Positions 24,308-35,000 of a stretch of DNA of 51,431 bases are shown in pieces. This DNA is from Pseudomonadota bacterium (lineage in GTDB: Bacteria; Pseudomonadota; Gammaproteobacteria; Acidiferrobacterales; UBA6901), in contig JAJYEK010000014.1 in NCBI GenBank assembly GCA_021785795.1, positions 1 to 51,431 of the forward strand. Direction: 5' to 3'. The position numbers and the translations under genes are program-made. The first letter of the stretch is position 1; every line of letters starts with the position of its first letter. Below the pieces are notes generated by a model. The model saw only the letters and a list, made by a program, of their open reading frames with translations, was not told the origin of the DNA and searched no databases.

Positions 24308-24706
24308 ATGGGGGAATCCGTGACGAAATCCGACGAAAAGCGTCTGCGCGACATTCTGCGCAGGCTGCCGGAACCCCAGGCCCGCGCGCTGCTGGAATTC
24401 GCGGAGTTCCTGGATGCGCGGGCGGCGCAGCCTGGCGTCGCCACCGGACTTTCGGTTCCGGAGCCGGCCGCCGTGCCCGTTCCGGAGGACATCCCGCGCC
24501 CGGCGCAGGAGAGCGTAGTGAAGGCCATCAAGCGTCTGGCGGTGACCTATCCGATGCTCGACCGCTCGAAGATGCTGAACGAGACCTCCTCGCTCATGAC
24601 CCAGCACGTGATCCAGGGACGGGACGCAGTCGAGGTGATCGATGAGCTCGAGGTCGTGTTCCGCAGTCACTACGAGAAGTTTCTGGGAAAGGATGACCAG
24701 AAGTGA
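24308..24706 (+). CDS. DUF2281-like small helical protein
   Basis: 132 aa from ATG 24308 (GTG at 24320 would give 128 aa and has GGGGGA just upstream). The N-terminal helix LRRLPEPQARALLEFAEFLD matches the DUF2281-type motif often found in antitoxin-like small proteins. A Pro/Ala/Val linker (about 45-75) joins a second helical part (QESVVKAIKRLAVTYPMLDR, then HYEKFLGKDDQK). It follows the pseudo-amidotransferase by 22 bases. No toxin gene is adjacent, so an antitoxin role is not claimed. Confidence 0.6.
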   Translation: MGESVTKSDEKRLRDILRRLPEPQARALLEFAEFLDARAAQPGVATGLSVPEPAAVPVPEDIPRPAQESVVKAIKRLAVTYPMLDRSKMLNETSSLMTQHVIQGRDAVEVIDELEVVFRSHYEKFLGKDDQK

Positions 24707-24962
24707 TTGCTTGTGGAATTCTGGCGCTGCCGGTCCGGACCATCCGGGTCTGATCGCACTGAACCGCCGGTTGGCCACCGGTACTTCAAGTGTCTCCCGC
24801 ATCGCGCCGGCATCAGTCTCCGTTCCTGTCCAAACCGGTTACTGACTTCCTGTCCCTTGCAATTAGCGGCGTTGGCCAGCCAGCCGCCATGACCGGCAGG
24901 ATGAACTGTTCAAATCGGACATCAGGTTCGATCTGCCCGGCATTCTCTCGAAACACCTGGTT

Positions 24963-26357
24963 TCACAGTATTTCCGTCGCGTAGTCCGCCAGCCGCGAGC
25001 GCTCGCCCCGCTGCAGCGTGATGTGGCCGCTGTGCTCCCAGTGCTTGAAGCGGTCGACGACGTAGGTGAGCCCCGACGTCGTCTCGGTAAGGTAGGGCGT
25101 GTCGATCTGCGCGATGTTGCCGAGGCAGACGATTTTGCTCCCCGGTCCGGCCCGGGTCACCAGAGTCTTCATTTGGTGGGGGCTCAGGTTCTGGGCCTCG
25201 TCGATGATGACAAGCTTCTTGAGAAAGGTGCGCCCGCGCATGAAGTTGAGCGACTTGATGCGGATGCGGCTGCGCACAAGGTCGTGGGTCGCGGCCCGGC
25301 CCCAGGCGCCGCGTTCGGCGTGATCGCTCGGATTGAGCACATCCAGGTTGTCTTCGAGCGCGCCCATCCACGGCCCCATCTTCTCCTCCTCGGTGCCCGG
25401 CAGGAATCCGATGTCCTCTCCCACGGGAATGGTGACCCGTGTCATGATGATCTCGCTGTAGCGCTTTTCCTCGAGCGTCTGGGTGAGGGCGGCCGCGAGC
25501 GTGAGCAGGGTCTTGCCGGTACCGGCCTGTCCCATGATCGTGATGAAGTCTATTTCCGGATCCATCAGCAGGTTGAGCGCGAAATTCTGTTCGCGGTTGC
25601 GGGCGCTGATGCCCCAGACGCTGTGATGGGCGCTGCCGTAGTCCTTGACGACCTCGATGACGGCGCTGTCGTGCTCCAGTCGCCGCACGACCGCCGCGAA
25701 GGCGCGCTCGCTCTCGTCGAACACGAACTGGTTCGGCAGCCAGCTGTGTGCCAGCGGCCCGCGGATGCGGTAGAACGTGCGGCCCTGGTCGGCCTTCCAT
25801 GACTCCATGTCCTGGGCGTGGGTCTCCCAGAAATCCGGGCCCAGCCGGGCCATGCCGGTGTACAGCAGGTCGGCATCGTCCAGAGCCTGGTCGCTGGCGT
25901 AGTCCTCGGCGCGGATCCCGAGGGCGTGCGCCTTGATCCGCAGGTTGATGTCTTTCGAAACCAGCACCACGTCGGCGTCGGGATGCTTCTTGCCGAGATC
26001 GAGCGTCACGCCGATCAGTGTGTTGTCCGGGCTGCCGTCGGCCATGCCGTTGGGCAGGTGGCTGTGTACGGCGTCCATGTGGAAATAGAGCCGCCCGGCC
26101 GGCATCGACCCCGCTGCCGGCAGCCTGAGGCCGCTGCTGATGTCGGCGTCGCGTTTCTCGATCAGATCGTCGATGAACCGGCTCACCTGTCGCACGTTGC
26201 GCGCCACTTCCGACATGCCTTTCTTGGCGTGATCGAGCTCTTCCAGGACGACGATCGGAAGATAGACGTCGTGCTCCTTGAAGCGGAAGATCGCGGAGGG
26301 GTCGTGCATGAGGACGTTGGTGTCCAGCACGAAAATCTTATTTCTGGGTTCAGGCAT
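24963..26357 (-). CDS. PhoH-family PIN/ATPase protein (PhoH2-like)
   Basis: 464-aa fusion. An N-terminal PIN nuclease domain (KIFVLDTNVLMHDPSAI, acidic residues near 11 and 35 and VLVSKDINLRIKA) is joined to a C-terminal PhoH P-loop ATPase with Walker A GQAGTGKTLL (about 276-285) and Walker B KKLVIIDEAQNLSP (about 382). Such proteins have been described as RNA helicase/ribonucleases. No antitoxin gene precedes it, unlike the mycobacterial phoAT-phoH2 pair. It is downstream of bcp by 24 bases, so probably co-transcribed with it. Confidence 0.9.
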   Translation of the reverse strand: MPEPRNKIFVLDTNVLMHDPSAIFRFKEHDVYLPIVVLEELDHAKKGMSEVARNVRQVSRFIDDLIEKRDADISSGLRLPAAGSMPAGRLYFHMDAVHSHLPNGMADGSPDNTLIGVTLDLGKKHPDADVVLVSKDINLRIKAHALGIRAEDYASDQALDDADLLYTGMARLGPDFWETHAQDMESWKADQGRTFYRIRGPLAHSWLPNQFVFDESERAFAAVVRRLEHDSAVIEVVKDYGSAHHSVWGISARNREQNFALNLLMDPEIDFITIMGQAGTGKTLLTLAAALTQTLEEKRYSEIIMTRVTIPVGEDIGFLPGTEEEKMGPWMGALEDNLDVLNPSDHAERGAWGRAATHDLVRSRIRIKSLNFMRGRTFLKKLVIIDEAQNLSPHQMKTLVTRAGPGSKIVCLGNIAQIDTPYLTETTSGLTYVVDRFKHWEHSGHITLQRGERSRLADYATEIL

Positions 26358-26381
26358 CGGCGTTACCGGAGGAGCGTGTGG

Positions 26382-26849
26382 TCACAGCGTGCGCAGCGCA
26401 TCGAGCACGTGCGCCACGTGCCCTTCGACTTTGACGCCACGGAACTCCCTGCGCAGGATGCCCTTGCGGTCGATTATGAAGGTGCTGCGCTCGATGCCCA
26501 TGTATTTCTTTCCGTAGAGCTTCTTCTCCCGGATCACGTCGAAGAGAGCACACAGGCTCCCGTCGGCGTCCGAGACGAGGTCAAAGGGGAAACAGTTCTT
26601 GCTCTTGAAGTTCTCGTGCGACCGGATGCTGTCGCGTGATACGCCGAGGATCTCCGCTTTGAGTTTCCGGAACTCCTCGAAGTTGTCGCGGAAGTCCTGT
26701 CCTTCGTTGGTGCACCCGGGAGTGCTGTCCTTCGGGTAGAAATAGAGAACCACGCTTTTCCCCCGCAGATCGGATAACCGGATGGTCTGGTCGTCTGTGG
26801 CCACGAATTCGACATCCGGTACCGGCTGCCCGATTGCGATGCTGCCCAT
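26382..26849 (-). CDS. bcp: Bcp/PrxQ-type thiol peroxidase
   Basis: 155-aa peroxiredoxin. It has the peroxidatic motif STPGCTNEG (Cys about 46), with conserved Pro and Thr and the later Arg in the peroxidase pocket. The resolving Cys five residues on, present in E. coli Bcp, is replaced by Gln (CTNEGQ), and the only other nearby Cys is in SKNCFPF, so it may use a different resolving Cys or act as a 1-Cys enzyme. It would reduce peroxides using thioredoxin or another thiol donor. The gene is followed by phoH. Confidence 0.92.
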   Translation of the reverse strand: MGSIAIGQPVPDVEFVATDDQTIRLSDLRGKSVVLYFYPKDSTPGCTNEGQDFRDNFEEFRKLKAEILGVSRDSIRSHENFKSKNCFPFDLVSDADGSLCALFDVIREKKLYGKKYMGIERSTFIIDRKGILRREFRGVKVEGHVAHVLDALRTL

Positions 26850-26943
26850 TGCCGCCCCCCTTGCCCTTGCCGTCTTGTCGCCGCCGCGCAGTCGGTTACA
26901 GCATTGCGACGCGGCTGGCTTCCTTCTAGATTACAGGGGTTCG

Positions 26944-28023
26944 TCAATCCAGCACAACCGCCCGCAGGGTTCCGGCCGCCTCTTCCGGACTGATGGTATT
27001 GACGAAGAGGCCGGAACCCAGTTCGAAGCCTGACGGAATCGTGGTGCGCGGGCAGATCTCGAGGTGCCAGTGGAAGCTCGCGGCGTTGCCGGCGCTGTCC
27101 TCGCCATGCGGGACCGAATGCAGGAAATAGTTGTACTGGGCGCCGCCAAGAACCGCATCGAGGCGCGCCATGGTCCGGCGCAGTACCCGCGCCAGGTCGG
27201 CATGGTCCTCGGCGCTGCTCTCCAGGAAATCGGCGTGATGGGCGAGCGGCAGGATGTGCACTTCCCATTCGTAGCGGCTGGCGAACGGCTTGATGGCGAT
27301 GAACCGCTCCCCGCGCTCGATGACAAACTGCCCGACGTCGATCCGGCGGCGGATCTCGCCCGACTCGCGGTCATAGAGCGTCGCCTCGAAGGTCAGCGCC
27401 TCGTCGATCAGGCTGCAGAAGATGCAGTGGTGGTTCTTGGCAAAATAGGCGCGGCTGTTGAGCACTTCCATGTGCACGTTGTCCGGCACCACCGGCATGC
27501 CGATGATCTGGCTGTGGGTGTGGGCAATGCTGGCGCCGGCGGCCGGACCGAAATTCTTGAACACCAGCACGTAGCGCAGGCGGCGGTTGGAGCTGTACAG
27601 CTGCTCCATGCGGGCCCGGTATGCGCCGAACAGCAGGGCCAGGTGTGCCTCGGTCATCTCGTGCACCGCGGCACCGTGGGAATTGTGGTCGATGATGACC
27701 TCATGACGGCCATAGCCGTCGATGGTCTGCTGCAGTCCGAGGTTCAGGTTGGGGTTCTCGCGGTCATCGCCCAGCACGGGGTAGAGATTTTCGACGATGC
27801 GGATCTCCCAGGGCCCCTGCGCCGGATAGGTCGCAATCGCCGGCGGTGTCATGGATTCGTTGCCGACGCAGAACGGGCAGGTATCGACATGACGGCGGGT
27901 GTCGCGGGGTGCCGGCGCTTCGGCCTTCTTGGGACGCATGCTGCGCGCCGTGGCCACGAGGACGGATTCACTGGGCACGATCGGGTTGATGCGGATCTCT
28001 CGGACGACTTTCTCGGTTTTCAT
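26944..28023 (-). CDS. GalT-like nucleotidyltransferase (HIT superfamily)
   Basis: 359 aa resembling galactose-1-phosphate uridylyltransferase. It has zinc-site cysteines DTCPFCVGNE (about 47-56) and HHCIFCSLI, the nucleophile motif IAHTHSQIIGMP (H-x-H-x-Q; about 168), and the second half-domain with YEWEVHILPL and FHWHLEICPR. Canonical GalT has HPH where this has HTH, so the real reaction may be another nucleotide-sugar or ATP/ADP transfer. ATG at 28023 is used; an in-frame TTG six codons upstream is possible. No galactose genes are nearby. Confidence 0.8.
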   Translation of the reverse strand: MKTEKVVREIRINPIVPSESVLVATARSMRPKKAEAPAPRDTRRHVDTCPFCVGNESMTPPAIATYPAQGPWEIRIVENLYPVLGDDRENPNLNLGLQQTIDGYGRHEVIIDHNSHGAAVHEMTEAHLALLFGAYRARMEQLYSSNRRLRYVLVFKNFGPAAGASIAHTHSQIIGMPVVPDNVHMEVLNSRAYFAKNHHCIFCSLIDEALTFEATLYDRESGEIRRRIDVGQFVIERGERFIAIKPFASRYEWEVHILPLAHHADFLESSAEDHADLARVLRRTMARLDAVLGGAQYNYFLHSVPHGEDSAGNAASFHWHLEICPRTTIPSGFELGSGLFVNTISPEEAAGTLRAVVLD

Positions 28024-28286
28024 GGGCTCGGTTTCTGGCAAGGGAACGGAACGGGAACAGGGCGCCGCACCGGGCAGGGTCCGGAGCAGGTTGCTGCGGG
28101 CATTCGGACTGGACGAGACATCCGGGTCTGGCTGGACAGGATCTGCAGCGGCCCGCGGCGGGGCCCGTTCGCGCAGCAGGATACTAGAATGCGGCCCGTT
28201 TGCCTAATGGGTGATACCGCCCGGCAGATCCCGGTCCCGATGCCAGGGTGTTCCGGGCCGCAAAGGCGCCGGCTGGCACGGTGTCG

Positions 28287-29048
28287 TCAGTTGTCGCCGG
28301 GAAAGCTCGGGTGTGGATAGAGCACGAAGTAGCGCTCGGCCCGCACCGGAAGGCTGGAGACATAGGCCGCGAGCGCCTGGATGTTGGCGTCACTCAGGCC
28401 CGAAGTCGCGCTCGACATGACGACGGATGGCCGGCTGGCTGCATCCCGGCGGAAGTTGCGGAGGGTGCGGATGACGTATTTCGGCTGCTGACCGGCGATG
28501 CGCGGATATTCGCCACGGCCCATCCCGCTGCCGCCATGGCAGGCCGCGCAGTGCTGGGCAAAGAGCGGTGCGCCCTCAGCCGCGCGCTGGGCGTCGGTCG
28601 TCGGGCGCCGGGTAAGGGGCATGCTCGCGAAATACAGCGCGATGGTGACCTCCTGGCCGGGGGTGAAGGTGCGGGCCAGCTTCTGCATGACGCCCACATA
28701 TTCGTCTTTGCGCTGACCATCGGCGAACTGGCGCATCTGCGCCAGCAGGTAGACCGGATTCTGCTCGGCGAGATTGGGAATGTCGGGGTTGACGCTGTTG
28801 CCCCCGGCACCGTGGCAGTATACGCAGAAGGTATCGGTCTGGTTGCGGCCCGCCTTGATCAGGGACTGCAACGCCGCCGGATCGTGCTCGACCGCGCGCA
28901 GACGGGCATCGAGCGCCGCGGTCTGGCCGGCGGCCAGCGCGGCCGCGGGTGTTGCCGCCACCACAGCCAGGATGGCCAGCGATGCCCCCAAGTTCCGAGT
29001 CCGCCCGGTGGTGACGGTCCGCATGTATGCCGATGCCAGTCGATGCAC
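28287..29048 (-). CDS. Diheme cytochrome c4-type protein, exported
   Basis: 253 aa with a signal peptide (basic [18 protein letters not shown], then a hydrophobic core ending AAALA). Two class I cytochrome c domains carry CVYCH (about 74) and CAACH (about 168), with candidate Met axial ligands in VGVMQKLAR and VVMSSATSG. The c4 family transfers electrons to terminal oxidases in the periplasm. The GTG at 29048 has GGGGGA four bases upstream and gives the best n-region; other in-frame starts are an upstream ATG at 29081 and an internal ATG at 29024. Transcribed divergently from dapA. Confidence 0.88.
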   Translation of the reverse strand: MHRLASAYMRTVTTGRTRNLGASLAILAVVAATPAAALAAGQTAALDARLRAVEHDPAALQSLIKAGRNQTDTFCVYCHGAGGNSVNPDIPNLAEQNPVYLLAQMRQFADGQRKDEYVGVMQKLARTFTPGQEVTIALYFASMPLTRRPTTDAQRAAEGAPLFAQHCAACHGGSGMGRGEYPRIAGQQPKYVIRTLRNFRRDAASRPSVVMSSATSGLSDANIQALAAYVSSLPVRAERYFVLYPHPSFPGDN

Positions 29049-29265
29049 AAATCCCCCTTTTTTCTCTGGAATAGCAGGCAAATGGCCGCCAGTCTATCGT
29101 CCGGTTTCAGCGGCCGAATTGATGCAGATCATCATTGCCGCCGGGTGCCGGTGCCGGTCCGACGGAAGCTGCGCAGCGGCCCGCACCGGGATGCACTTGT
29201 GTTGGATGAGGGGGGAAAGTACTATCGCCGCTCAATCCCAGCTAGATGCGGTACGCCTGATTCCT

Positions 29266-30144
29266 ATGTTCCACGGCAGCATGGTCGCCCTGGTCACGCC
29301 GATGCATCCGGACGGCGCCCTCGACCGGGGGGCATTACGCAGACTGATCGATTTCCAGATCGAGAACGGGACCACCGCCATCGTTGCGGTCGGCACCACC
29401 GGTGAATCCCCCACGCTCGACATGGAGGAACATTGCGAGGTCATCCGCCTGTCCGTGGAATATGCGCGCCGGCGCGTCCCGGTCATCGCCGGCACCGGAG
29501 CCAACAGCACCACGGAAGCGGTCGAGCTGACCCGCTGTGCCCACGCCGCCGGGGCGGATGCCTGTCTGCTGGTTACCCCATACTATAATAAGCCGACCCA
29601 GGAAGGGCTCTTCCTGCATTATCGCGCCATCGCCCAGGCGGTCCCCATTCCCCAGATCCTCTATAACGTTCCGGGACGCACCGCCTGCGACCTGCTGCCG
29701 GCGACGGTAGCGCGCCTCGCGCAGGTGCCCAACATTGTCGGAATCAAGGAAGCATGCGGCAATCTCGATCGCAGTCGCGAGATTCTTGCCGCCTGCGGTC
29801 CGGAATTCGAAGTCTATTCCGGCGACGACGCGACCGCGCTGGAGACGATGCTGCTGGGCGGAAAGGGCGTCATATCAGTCACGACCAATGTCGCGCCGCG
29901 CGCGATGCAGGACATGTGTGCGGCGGCGCTGAACGGCGATGCCGCGACGGCGCGCGCGATCAACGAAAAGCTGATGGGATTGCACCGGAACCTGTTCGTG
30001 GAAGCCAATCCGATTCCGGTGAAATGGGCGCTGCAGCAAATGGGGCTGATCGAGAGCGGCATCCGGCTTCCCCTGACGCCCTTGTCGCCGCAGTATCACG
30101 AGACGGTGCGGCAGGCCATGCGCGCCGCCGGCCTGCTCTCATGA
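29266..30144 (+). CDS. dapA: 4-hydroxy-tetrahydrodipicolinate synthase
   Basis: 292 aa, exactly the family length, from ATG 29266. It condenses pyruvate with aspartate semialdehyde in lysine/diaminopimelate synthesis. Signatures: [14 protein letters not shown] at the start, [11 protein letters not shown] with the Thr pair (about 42-49), YYNKPTQEG with Tyr (about 107), [12 protein letters not shown] with Tyr133-type residue and [10 protein letters not shown] with the Schiff-base Lys (about 161). An upstream in-frame extension to 28774 is rejected because it overlaps the divergent cytochrome gene. It is followed 55 bases later by bamC, a gammaproteobacterial order. Confidence 0.96.
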   Translation: MFHGSMVALVTPMHPDGALDRGALRRLIDFQIENGTTAIVAVGTTGESPTLDMEEHCEVIRLSVEYARRRVPVIAGTGANSTTEAVELTRCAHAAGADACLLVTPYYNKPTQEGLFLHYRAIAQAVPIPQILYNVPGRTACDLLPATVARLAQVPNIVGIKEACGNLDRSREILAACGPEFEVYSGDDATALETMLLGGKGVISVTTNVAPRAMQDMCAAALNGDAATARAINEKLMGLHRNLFVEANPIPVKWALQQMGLIESGIRLPLTPLSPQYHETVRQAMRAAGLLS

Positions 30145-30199
30145 CCGTCTGTCCGGCGCGGCCCGCGGCGGCAGCTCCATCCAGAAAGGAACCGTGCAC

Positions 30200-31231
30200 A
30201 TGAACCACAGACGAATCGCGGCCGCCTCCGTCGCCTGCGCCCTGGCGCTGCTGCTGAGCGCCTGCGGGACCTTCTCGTCCCGCACTCTGCCCGCATACGA
30301 CAACAGCTTCTTGCGCCCGCCGCTGGAGGTGCCCCCGGGGCTGGCGCAGCCCGTGAACCAGGGTGACCTGAGCAGCCCATCGGTGTCCGGATTCGGCGCC
30401 GGATCGTCCGCTTCCCCCATGCAGACGGTGCTGCCCAGTTTTCCGGGCATGCGGCTGGTGCGCGGGGGCTGCCAGCGGTGGCTGGTGGTTCAGGCCCAGC
30501 CGGCGCAGCTGTGGGACCTGATCCGGCAGTTCGTGAAGGACCGCGGTCTGCAGATCGCCCAGGAGTCGCGCCGTGAAGGCACGGTCGACACTGCCTGGCA
30601 TGCGGTCCTGCCGTATGCCGCGGCTGCCACCGCGACCACGCCCAGGGTGCTGGGCGCGCGCGCGATCTACCGTTTCCGACTCGAGCGCGGCATGCATCCC
30701 GGCAACACTGAGCTGTATATCAGCCGCCGTGCCGTGCAGGAAGTGGCCACCGACCACGGCAATGCCTGGGAGTCGGCGCCACCCGATCCCGAGGCGGAGG
30801 CACGCATGCTGCGTGCTTTCATGGTATTCGCCGGCGCGAAGGTGCAGGCCGGCACCGCTCCGGCTTCGCGCCAGGCGTCGCTTGCGCTCGACGCGCAGGG
30901 CAATACGGTGCTGAACTTCCGTGACAGTCTCGACAACGGCTGGCGCCGGGTGGGGATCGCTCTCGAACGCATCGGCTGGCTCGTGCATGACCGCGATCGC
31001 TCGAAGTGGACCTATCGCGTGCAGCAGGCGCGCGCCGGCAGCGGCAAGCCCGGATTCTTCGGACGGCTTTTCGGCCGCCATGCTGCCACCAGCGGCCCCG
31101 TGTACCGGGTCGTGCTGCATGCGGCGAACGGCGGCTGGGTGGAGCTGTTGCTGACGAAGGCCGACGGTGCGCCCGTGCCCAAGGCCATCGCCGAACCGCT
31201 GCTCAAGCAGCTCTACGAACAGCTGAAATAG
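30200..31231 (+). CDS. bamC: Outer-membrane assembly lipoprotein BamC
   Basis: 343-aa lipoprotein of the beta-barrel assembly machine. It has a signal with lipobox LLSAC (Cys about 23), the conserved unstructured N-terminal region (YDNSFLRPPLEVPPGL, the stretch that binds BamD), then two helix-grip domains including RWLVVQAQPAQLWDLIRQF and TVLNFRDSLDNGWRRVGIAL. AAGGA lies nine bases before ATG 30200. The protein is shorter in the inter-domain region than E. coli BamC but otherwise aligned. Position after dapA supports the call. Confidence 0.85.
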   Translation: MNHRRIAAASVACALALLLSACGTFSSRTLPAYDNSFLRPPLEVPPGLAQPVNQGDLSSPSVSGFGAGSSASPMQTVLPSFPGMRLVRGGCQRWLVVQAQPAQLWDLIRQFVKDRGLQIAQESRREGTVDTAWHAVLPYAAAATATTPRVLGARAIYRFRLERGMHPGNTELYISRRAVQEVATDHGNAWESAPPDPEAEARMLRAFMVFAGAKVQAGTAPASRQASLALDAQGNTVLNFRDSLDNGWRRVGIALERIGWLVHDRDRSKWTYRVQQARAGSGKPGFFGRLFGRHAATSGPVYRVVLHAANGGWVELLLTKADGAPVPKAIAEPLLKQLYEQLK

Positions 31232-31265
31232 GCGGGAGGCGGAACTGCCCGGCTCAACCTGCAGA

Positions 31266-32036
31266 TTGCGGTTTGCTTCGCTGGGCAGCGGCAGTCGCGG
31301 CAATGCGACGCTGGTCGAACACGGCGCGACCTGTCTGTTGATTGATTGCGGATTTTCGGCGCAGGAACTCCGACGGCGTCTTGCTCGCGTTCACCGGGAG
31401 ACGGCGCAGCTGAGCGCCATCGTCGTCACCCACGAGCACGGCGATCATATCCGCGGGGTCGCGGCCTGCGCGCGCCAGTTCGGGCTGCCGGTGTGGCTGA
31501 CACCGGGCACGCTGCACGCGGTCACGGACCAAGGCGTAGGCGGCCTGCCGGATCTCCGGCTGTTCAGTTGCCACGAACCGTTTGCCATTGGCGATATCGA
31601 GGTGCGGCCGTTTCCTGTGCCGCACGATGCGCGCGAGCCGAGCCAGTTCGTGCTGTCGGACGGAGACCGGCGCCTCGGCGTGCTGACCGACACCGGTTGC
31701 GCCACGCGCCATATCGAAGCGAGCCTGGACGGTTGCCATGCGCTCATTCTCGAGTGCAACCATGACCGCGACATGCTGCGCAACGGCGAATATCCGCCGG
31801 TGCTCAAGCAGCGTATCGGCGGACCCCTCGGCCATCTGGACAACGAGTCTGCTGCAGCGCTGCTGGCGCGCCTCGACACTTCGCGTCTGCAGCATCTCGT
31901 TGCCGCCCACCTGAGCGAGAAGAACAACACCCCCTATCTGGCCCGCACCAGCCTCGGTGCCGCGGTCGGCTGCGCCGACTCCTGGGTGCAGGTCGCAGGC
32001 CAGGACGAGGGGCTTCCGTGGCGCGAGATCACGTGA
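31266..32036 (+). CDS. Metallo-beta-lactamase-fold hydrolase (VicX/YycJ-like)
   Basis: 256 aa with the MBL metal motif THEHGDH (about 54-60), a further His (PHDARE), Asp (LTDTG) and His (AAHLSEKN) at expected places. The start is TTG at 31266: the family begins at the LGSGSxGN motif, and here MRFASLGSGSRGN fits with no nearby ATG. Homologues are implicated in DNA repair or as exonucleases. It lies between bamC and purL on the same strand with short gaps, so may be in one operon. Confidence 0.85.
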   Translation: MRFASLGSGSRGNATLVEHGATCLLIDCGFSAQELRRRLARVHRETAQLSAIVVTHEHGDHIRGVAACARQFGLPVWLTPGTLHAVTDQGVGGLPDLRLFSCHEPFAIGDIEVRPFPVPHDAREPSQFVLSDGDRRLGVLTDTGCATRHIEASLDGCHALILECNHDRDMLRNGEYPPVLKQRIGGPLGHLDNESAAALLARLDTSRLQHLVAAHLSEKNNTPYLARTSLGAAVGCADSWVQVAGQDEGLPWREIT

Positions 32037-32084
32037 TGCTTCTGCGTGCGCCGGCCCTCCCGTATAATGCCTGCAGGGATATTC

Positions 32085-35000
32085 ATGGGTAGCGGCAAGA
32101 TCGACACTTATTCCGGGCCGGCATCCATGCAGACCGGCGGGGCTCCAGCGGGGATCGTGAACGTGCGCGGCGTTCCGGCGCTATCCGCGTTCCGCCAGCG
32201 GCGCCTGCTCGAGCGCATGCGCCGGGCGGTTCCGGAGGTGGTCAGCGCCCACGCCGAATACTGGCATTTCGCCGCGTTCTCCACGGCGCCCGACGCCGCC
32301 GAGGAATCGGTGCTGCGGCGCCTGCTCGACTGCGGTCCCGCCGAGGCGGCTGCAACCGCGCCGGGCGGCTTGCTGCTCGTCGTGCCGCGCATCGGCACGA
32401 TCTCGCCCTGGTCGACCAAGGCGACCGATATCGCCCGTCACTGCGGACTGCAGCGCATCCTGCGCCTCGAGCGGGGTGTTGCCTGGCACCTGGTCGCGGC
32501 CGGCGGCAGTGTGCTTGCGCCGCAGCAGCGCGCGGCGCTCCTGCCGCTCATCCACGACCGCATGACCGAAACCGTGCTCGACGGATTCGACGGCCTGACG
32601 GCCATGTTTCGCGAGGACACGCCGGCGCCCCTCGTGACGGTCGACATCCTGCGCGGGGGCCGCGCGGCGCTCGAAGAGGCGAATGGCGCGCTCGGGCTGG
32701 CCCTGTCGGCCGACGAGATCGGCTATCTTGCGGAGAATTTCGCGCGCCTCGGACGCAATCCCACCGACGTCGAACTCATGATGTTCGCCCAGGCGAACTC
32801 CGAGCATTGCCGGCACAAGATTTTCAATGCCGAGTGGATCATAGACGGAACCCGCCAGGAGCACTCGCTGTTTGCGATGATCCGCAGCACCCACGAGCTG
32901 CATGCCCGCGGCACGCTGGTTGCGTACCGCGACAATGCCGCGGTGATCGAGGGCTTCCATGCCGGGCGCTTCTTCCCCGATCCGGTATCGCATGAATACG
33001 CCTACCATCCGGATGACACCCATATCCTGATGAAGGTCGAGACGCACAATCATCCGACTGCGATCTCGCCCTTCCCCGGAGCCGCGACCGGCAGCGGTGG
33101 TGAAATCCGCGACGAAGGGGCGACCGGACGCGGGGCCAGGCCAAAGGCGGGCATCACCGGATTTTCAGTGTCCAACCTGCGCATTCCCGGTTCGGAACAG
33201 CCGTGGGAGACGGATCACGGCAAGCCCGCGCGCATCGCGAGCGCCCTCGAGATCATGATCGACGGACCGCTCGGCGGGGCCTCCTTCAACAACGAATTCG
33301 GCCGGCCGAACATCGGCGGCTACTTCCGCACCTACGAGGAAACCGTCGGCGGTGAGGTCCGCGGCTACCATAAGCCGATCATGCTGGCCGGCGGCATCGG
33401 CAACATACGTGCCCAGCATGTGCACAAGACCCCATTCTCCGCCGGCGCGTGCATCATCGTGCTGGGCGGTCCGGCCATGTTGATCGGGCTCGGCGGGGGC
33501 GCGGCATCCAGTGTCGCGACCGGCAGGAGCAGCGAGGAGCTCGACTTCGCCTCGGTCCAGCGCGGCAACCCCGAGATGCAGCGACGCTGCCAGGAAGTGA
33601 TCGACCAGTGCTGGGCGCTCGGCGCCGACACCCCGATCCTCTCGATCCACGACGTCGGCGCCGGCGGCCTGTCGAACGCCGTGCCCGAGCTCATCAACGA
33701 CGCGGGGCTGGGCGGCCAGTTCGAGCTGCGCAGCGTGCCCAACGACCAGCGCGGCATGTCGCCCATGCAGATCTGGTGCAATGAGGCGCAGGAGCGCTAC
33801 GTTGTGGCGGTGGATGCGGGCCGGCTGGCGGCGTTTCAGGCGCTGTGCGAGCGTGAACGCTGCCCGGCCGCGGTGATTGGCCACGCCACCCTGGAGCCGC
33901 GCCTGGTGGTGGAGGACAGCTATTTCGGCGCAGCTGCCGGCACCGACCCGCTGGCGCAGCGCGCGGCGCGCCCGATCGACATGGACATCGCGCTGCTGCT
34001 TGGAAAGCCCCCGCGCATGGTGCGCGACGTGCGGCGCATACGCCGGCGGAACGCCGCGTTCAGCACCACCGGCATCGAAATTTCCGAGGCAGCGCGGCGC
34101 GTGCTGCGCCTGCCGGCCGTCGCCCACAAGGGATTCCTTGTGACCATCGGGGACCGCAGCGTCGGCGGGCTGGTGTGCCGCGACCAGATGGTCGGCCCAT
34201 GGCAGGTACCGGTGGCGGATGTGGCGGTGACCGCGACCGGATACCACGGCTACACCGGCGAGGCCATGGCCCTGGGGGAGCGCACGCCGGTAGCGCTGGT
34301 CGATCCGGCGGCGAGCGGACGCATGGCGGTCGGGGAAGCGCTCACCAACATCGCGGCCGCGCGCATCGAGAAGCTTCCGGACGTCAAGCTCTCTGCCAAC
34401 TGGATGGCCGCCGCCGGCCATCCCGGCGAGGATGCCGCCCTCTACGACACCGTGCGCGCCGTCGCCGCGGAGCTGTGTCCGGCGCTCGGCATCAGCATTC
34501 CCGTAGGCAAGGATTCCATGTCCATGAAGACCGTATGGCGCGATGCCGGCGGCGCCGAGCGTGCAGTGACCGCGCCGTTGTCGCTCATCGTGTCGGCGTT
34601 TGCGCCGGTGATGGACGTGCGCAAGACGCTGACTCCGCAGCTGCGCACGGACCGCGGGGTGACCGACCTCATACTGATCGATCTCGGGAAGGGCAAGAAT
34701 CGCCTCGGCGGATCGGCGCTGGCCCAGGTATACAAGCAGTCCGGGGACGAGGTGCCGGATGTCGATGACCCACGCGTGCTCAAGCTGTTCTTTGCGGTGA
34801 TCCAGGCGCTCAACGAGCTCGGGTTCCTGCTTGCCTACCATGACCGGTCCGACGGCGGCCTGTTTGCCACGATCTGCGAGATGGCCTTCTGCGGGCGCAC
34901 CGGCGTATCGATCGATCTGAGCGATCTCGGGCGCGACCCGGTGGCGGCGCTCTTCAACGAGGAGCTGGGCGCGGTGCTGCAGGTTCCGCGCGAGCGGCGC

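Noticed and set aside
27064..28320. Plus-strand 418-codon open frame
   Set aside because: Antisense to the GalT-like gene, with no start signal and no domain.
28774..29265. Upstream extension of dapA
   Set aside because: Overlaps the divergent cytochrome gene, and DapA homologues start at the chosen ATG.
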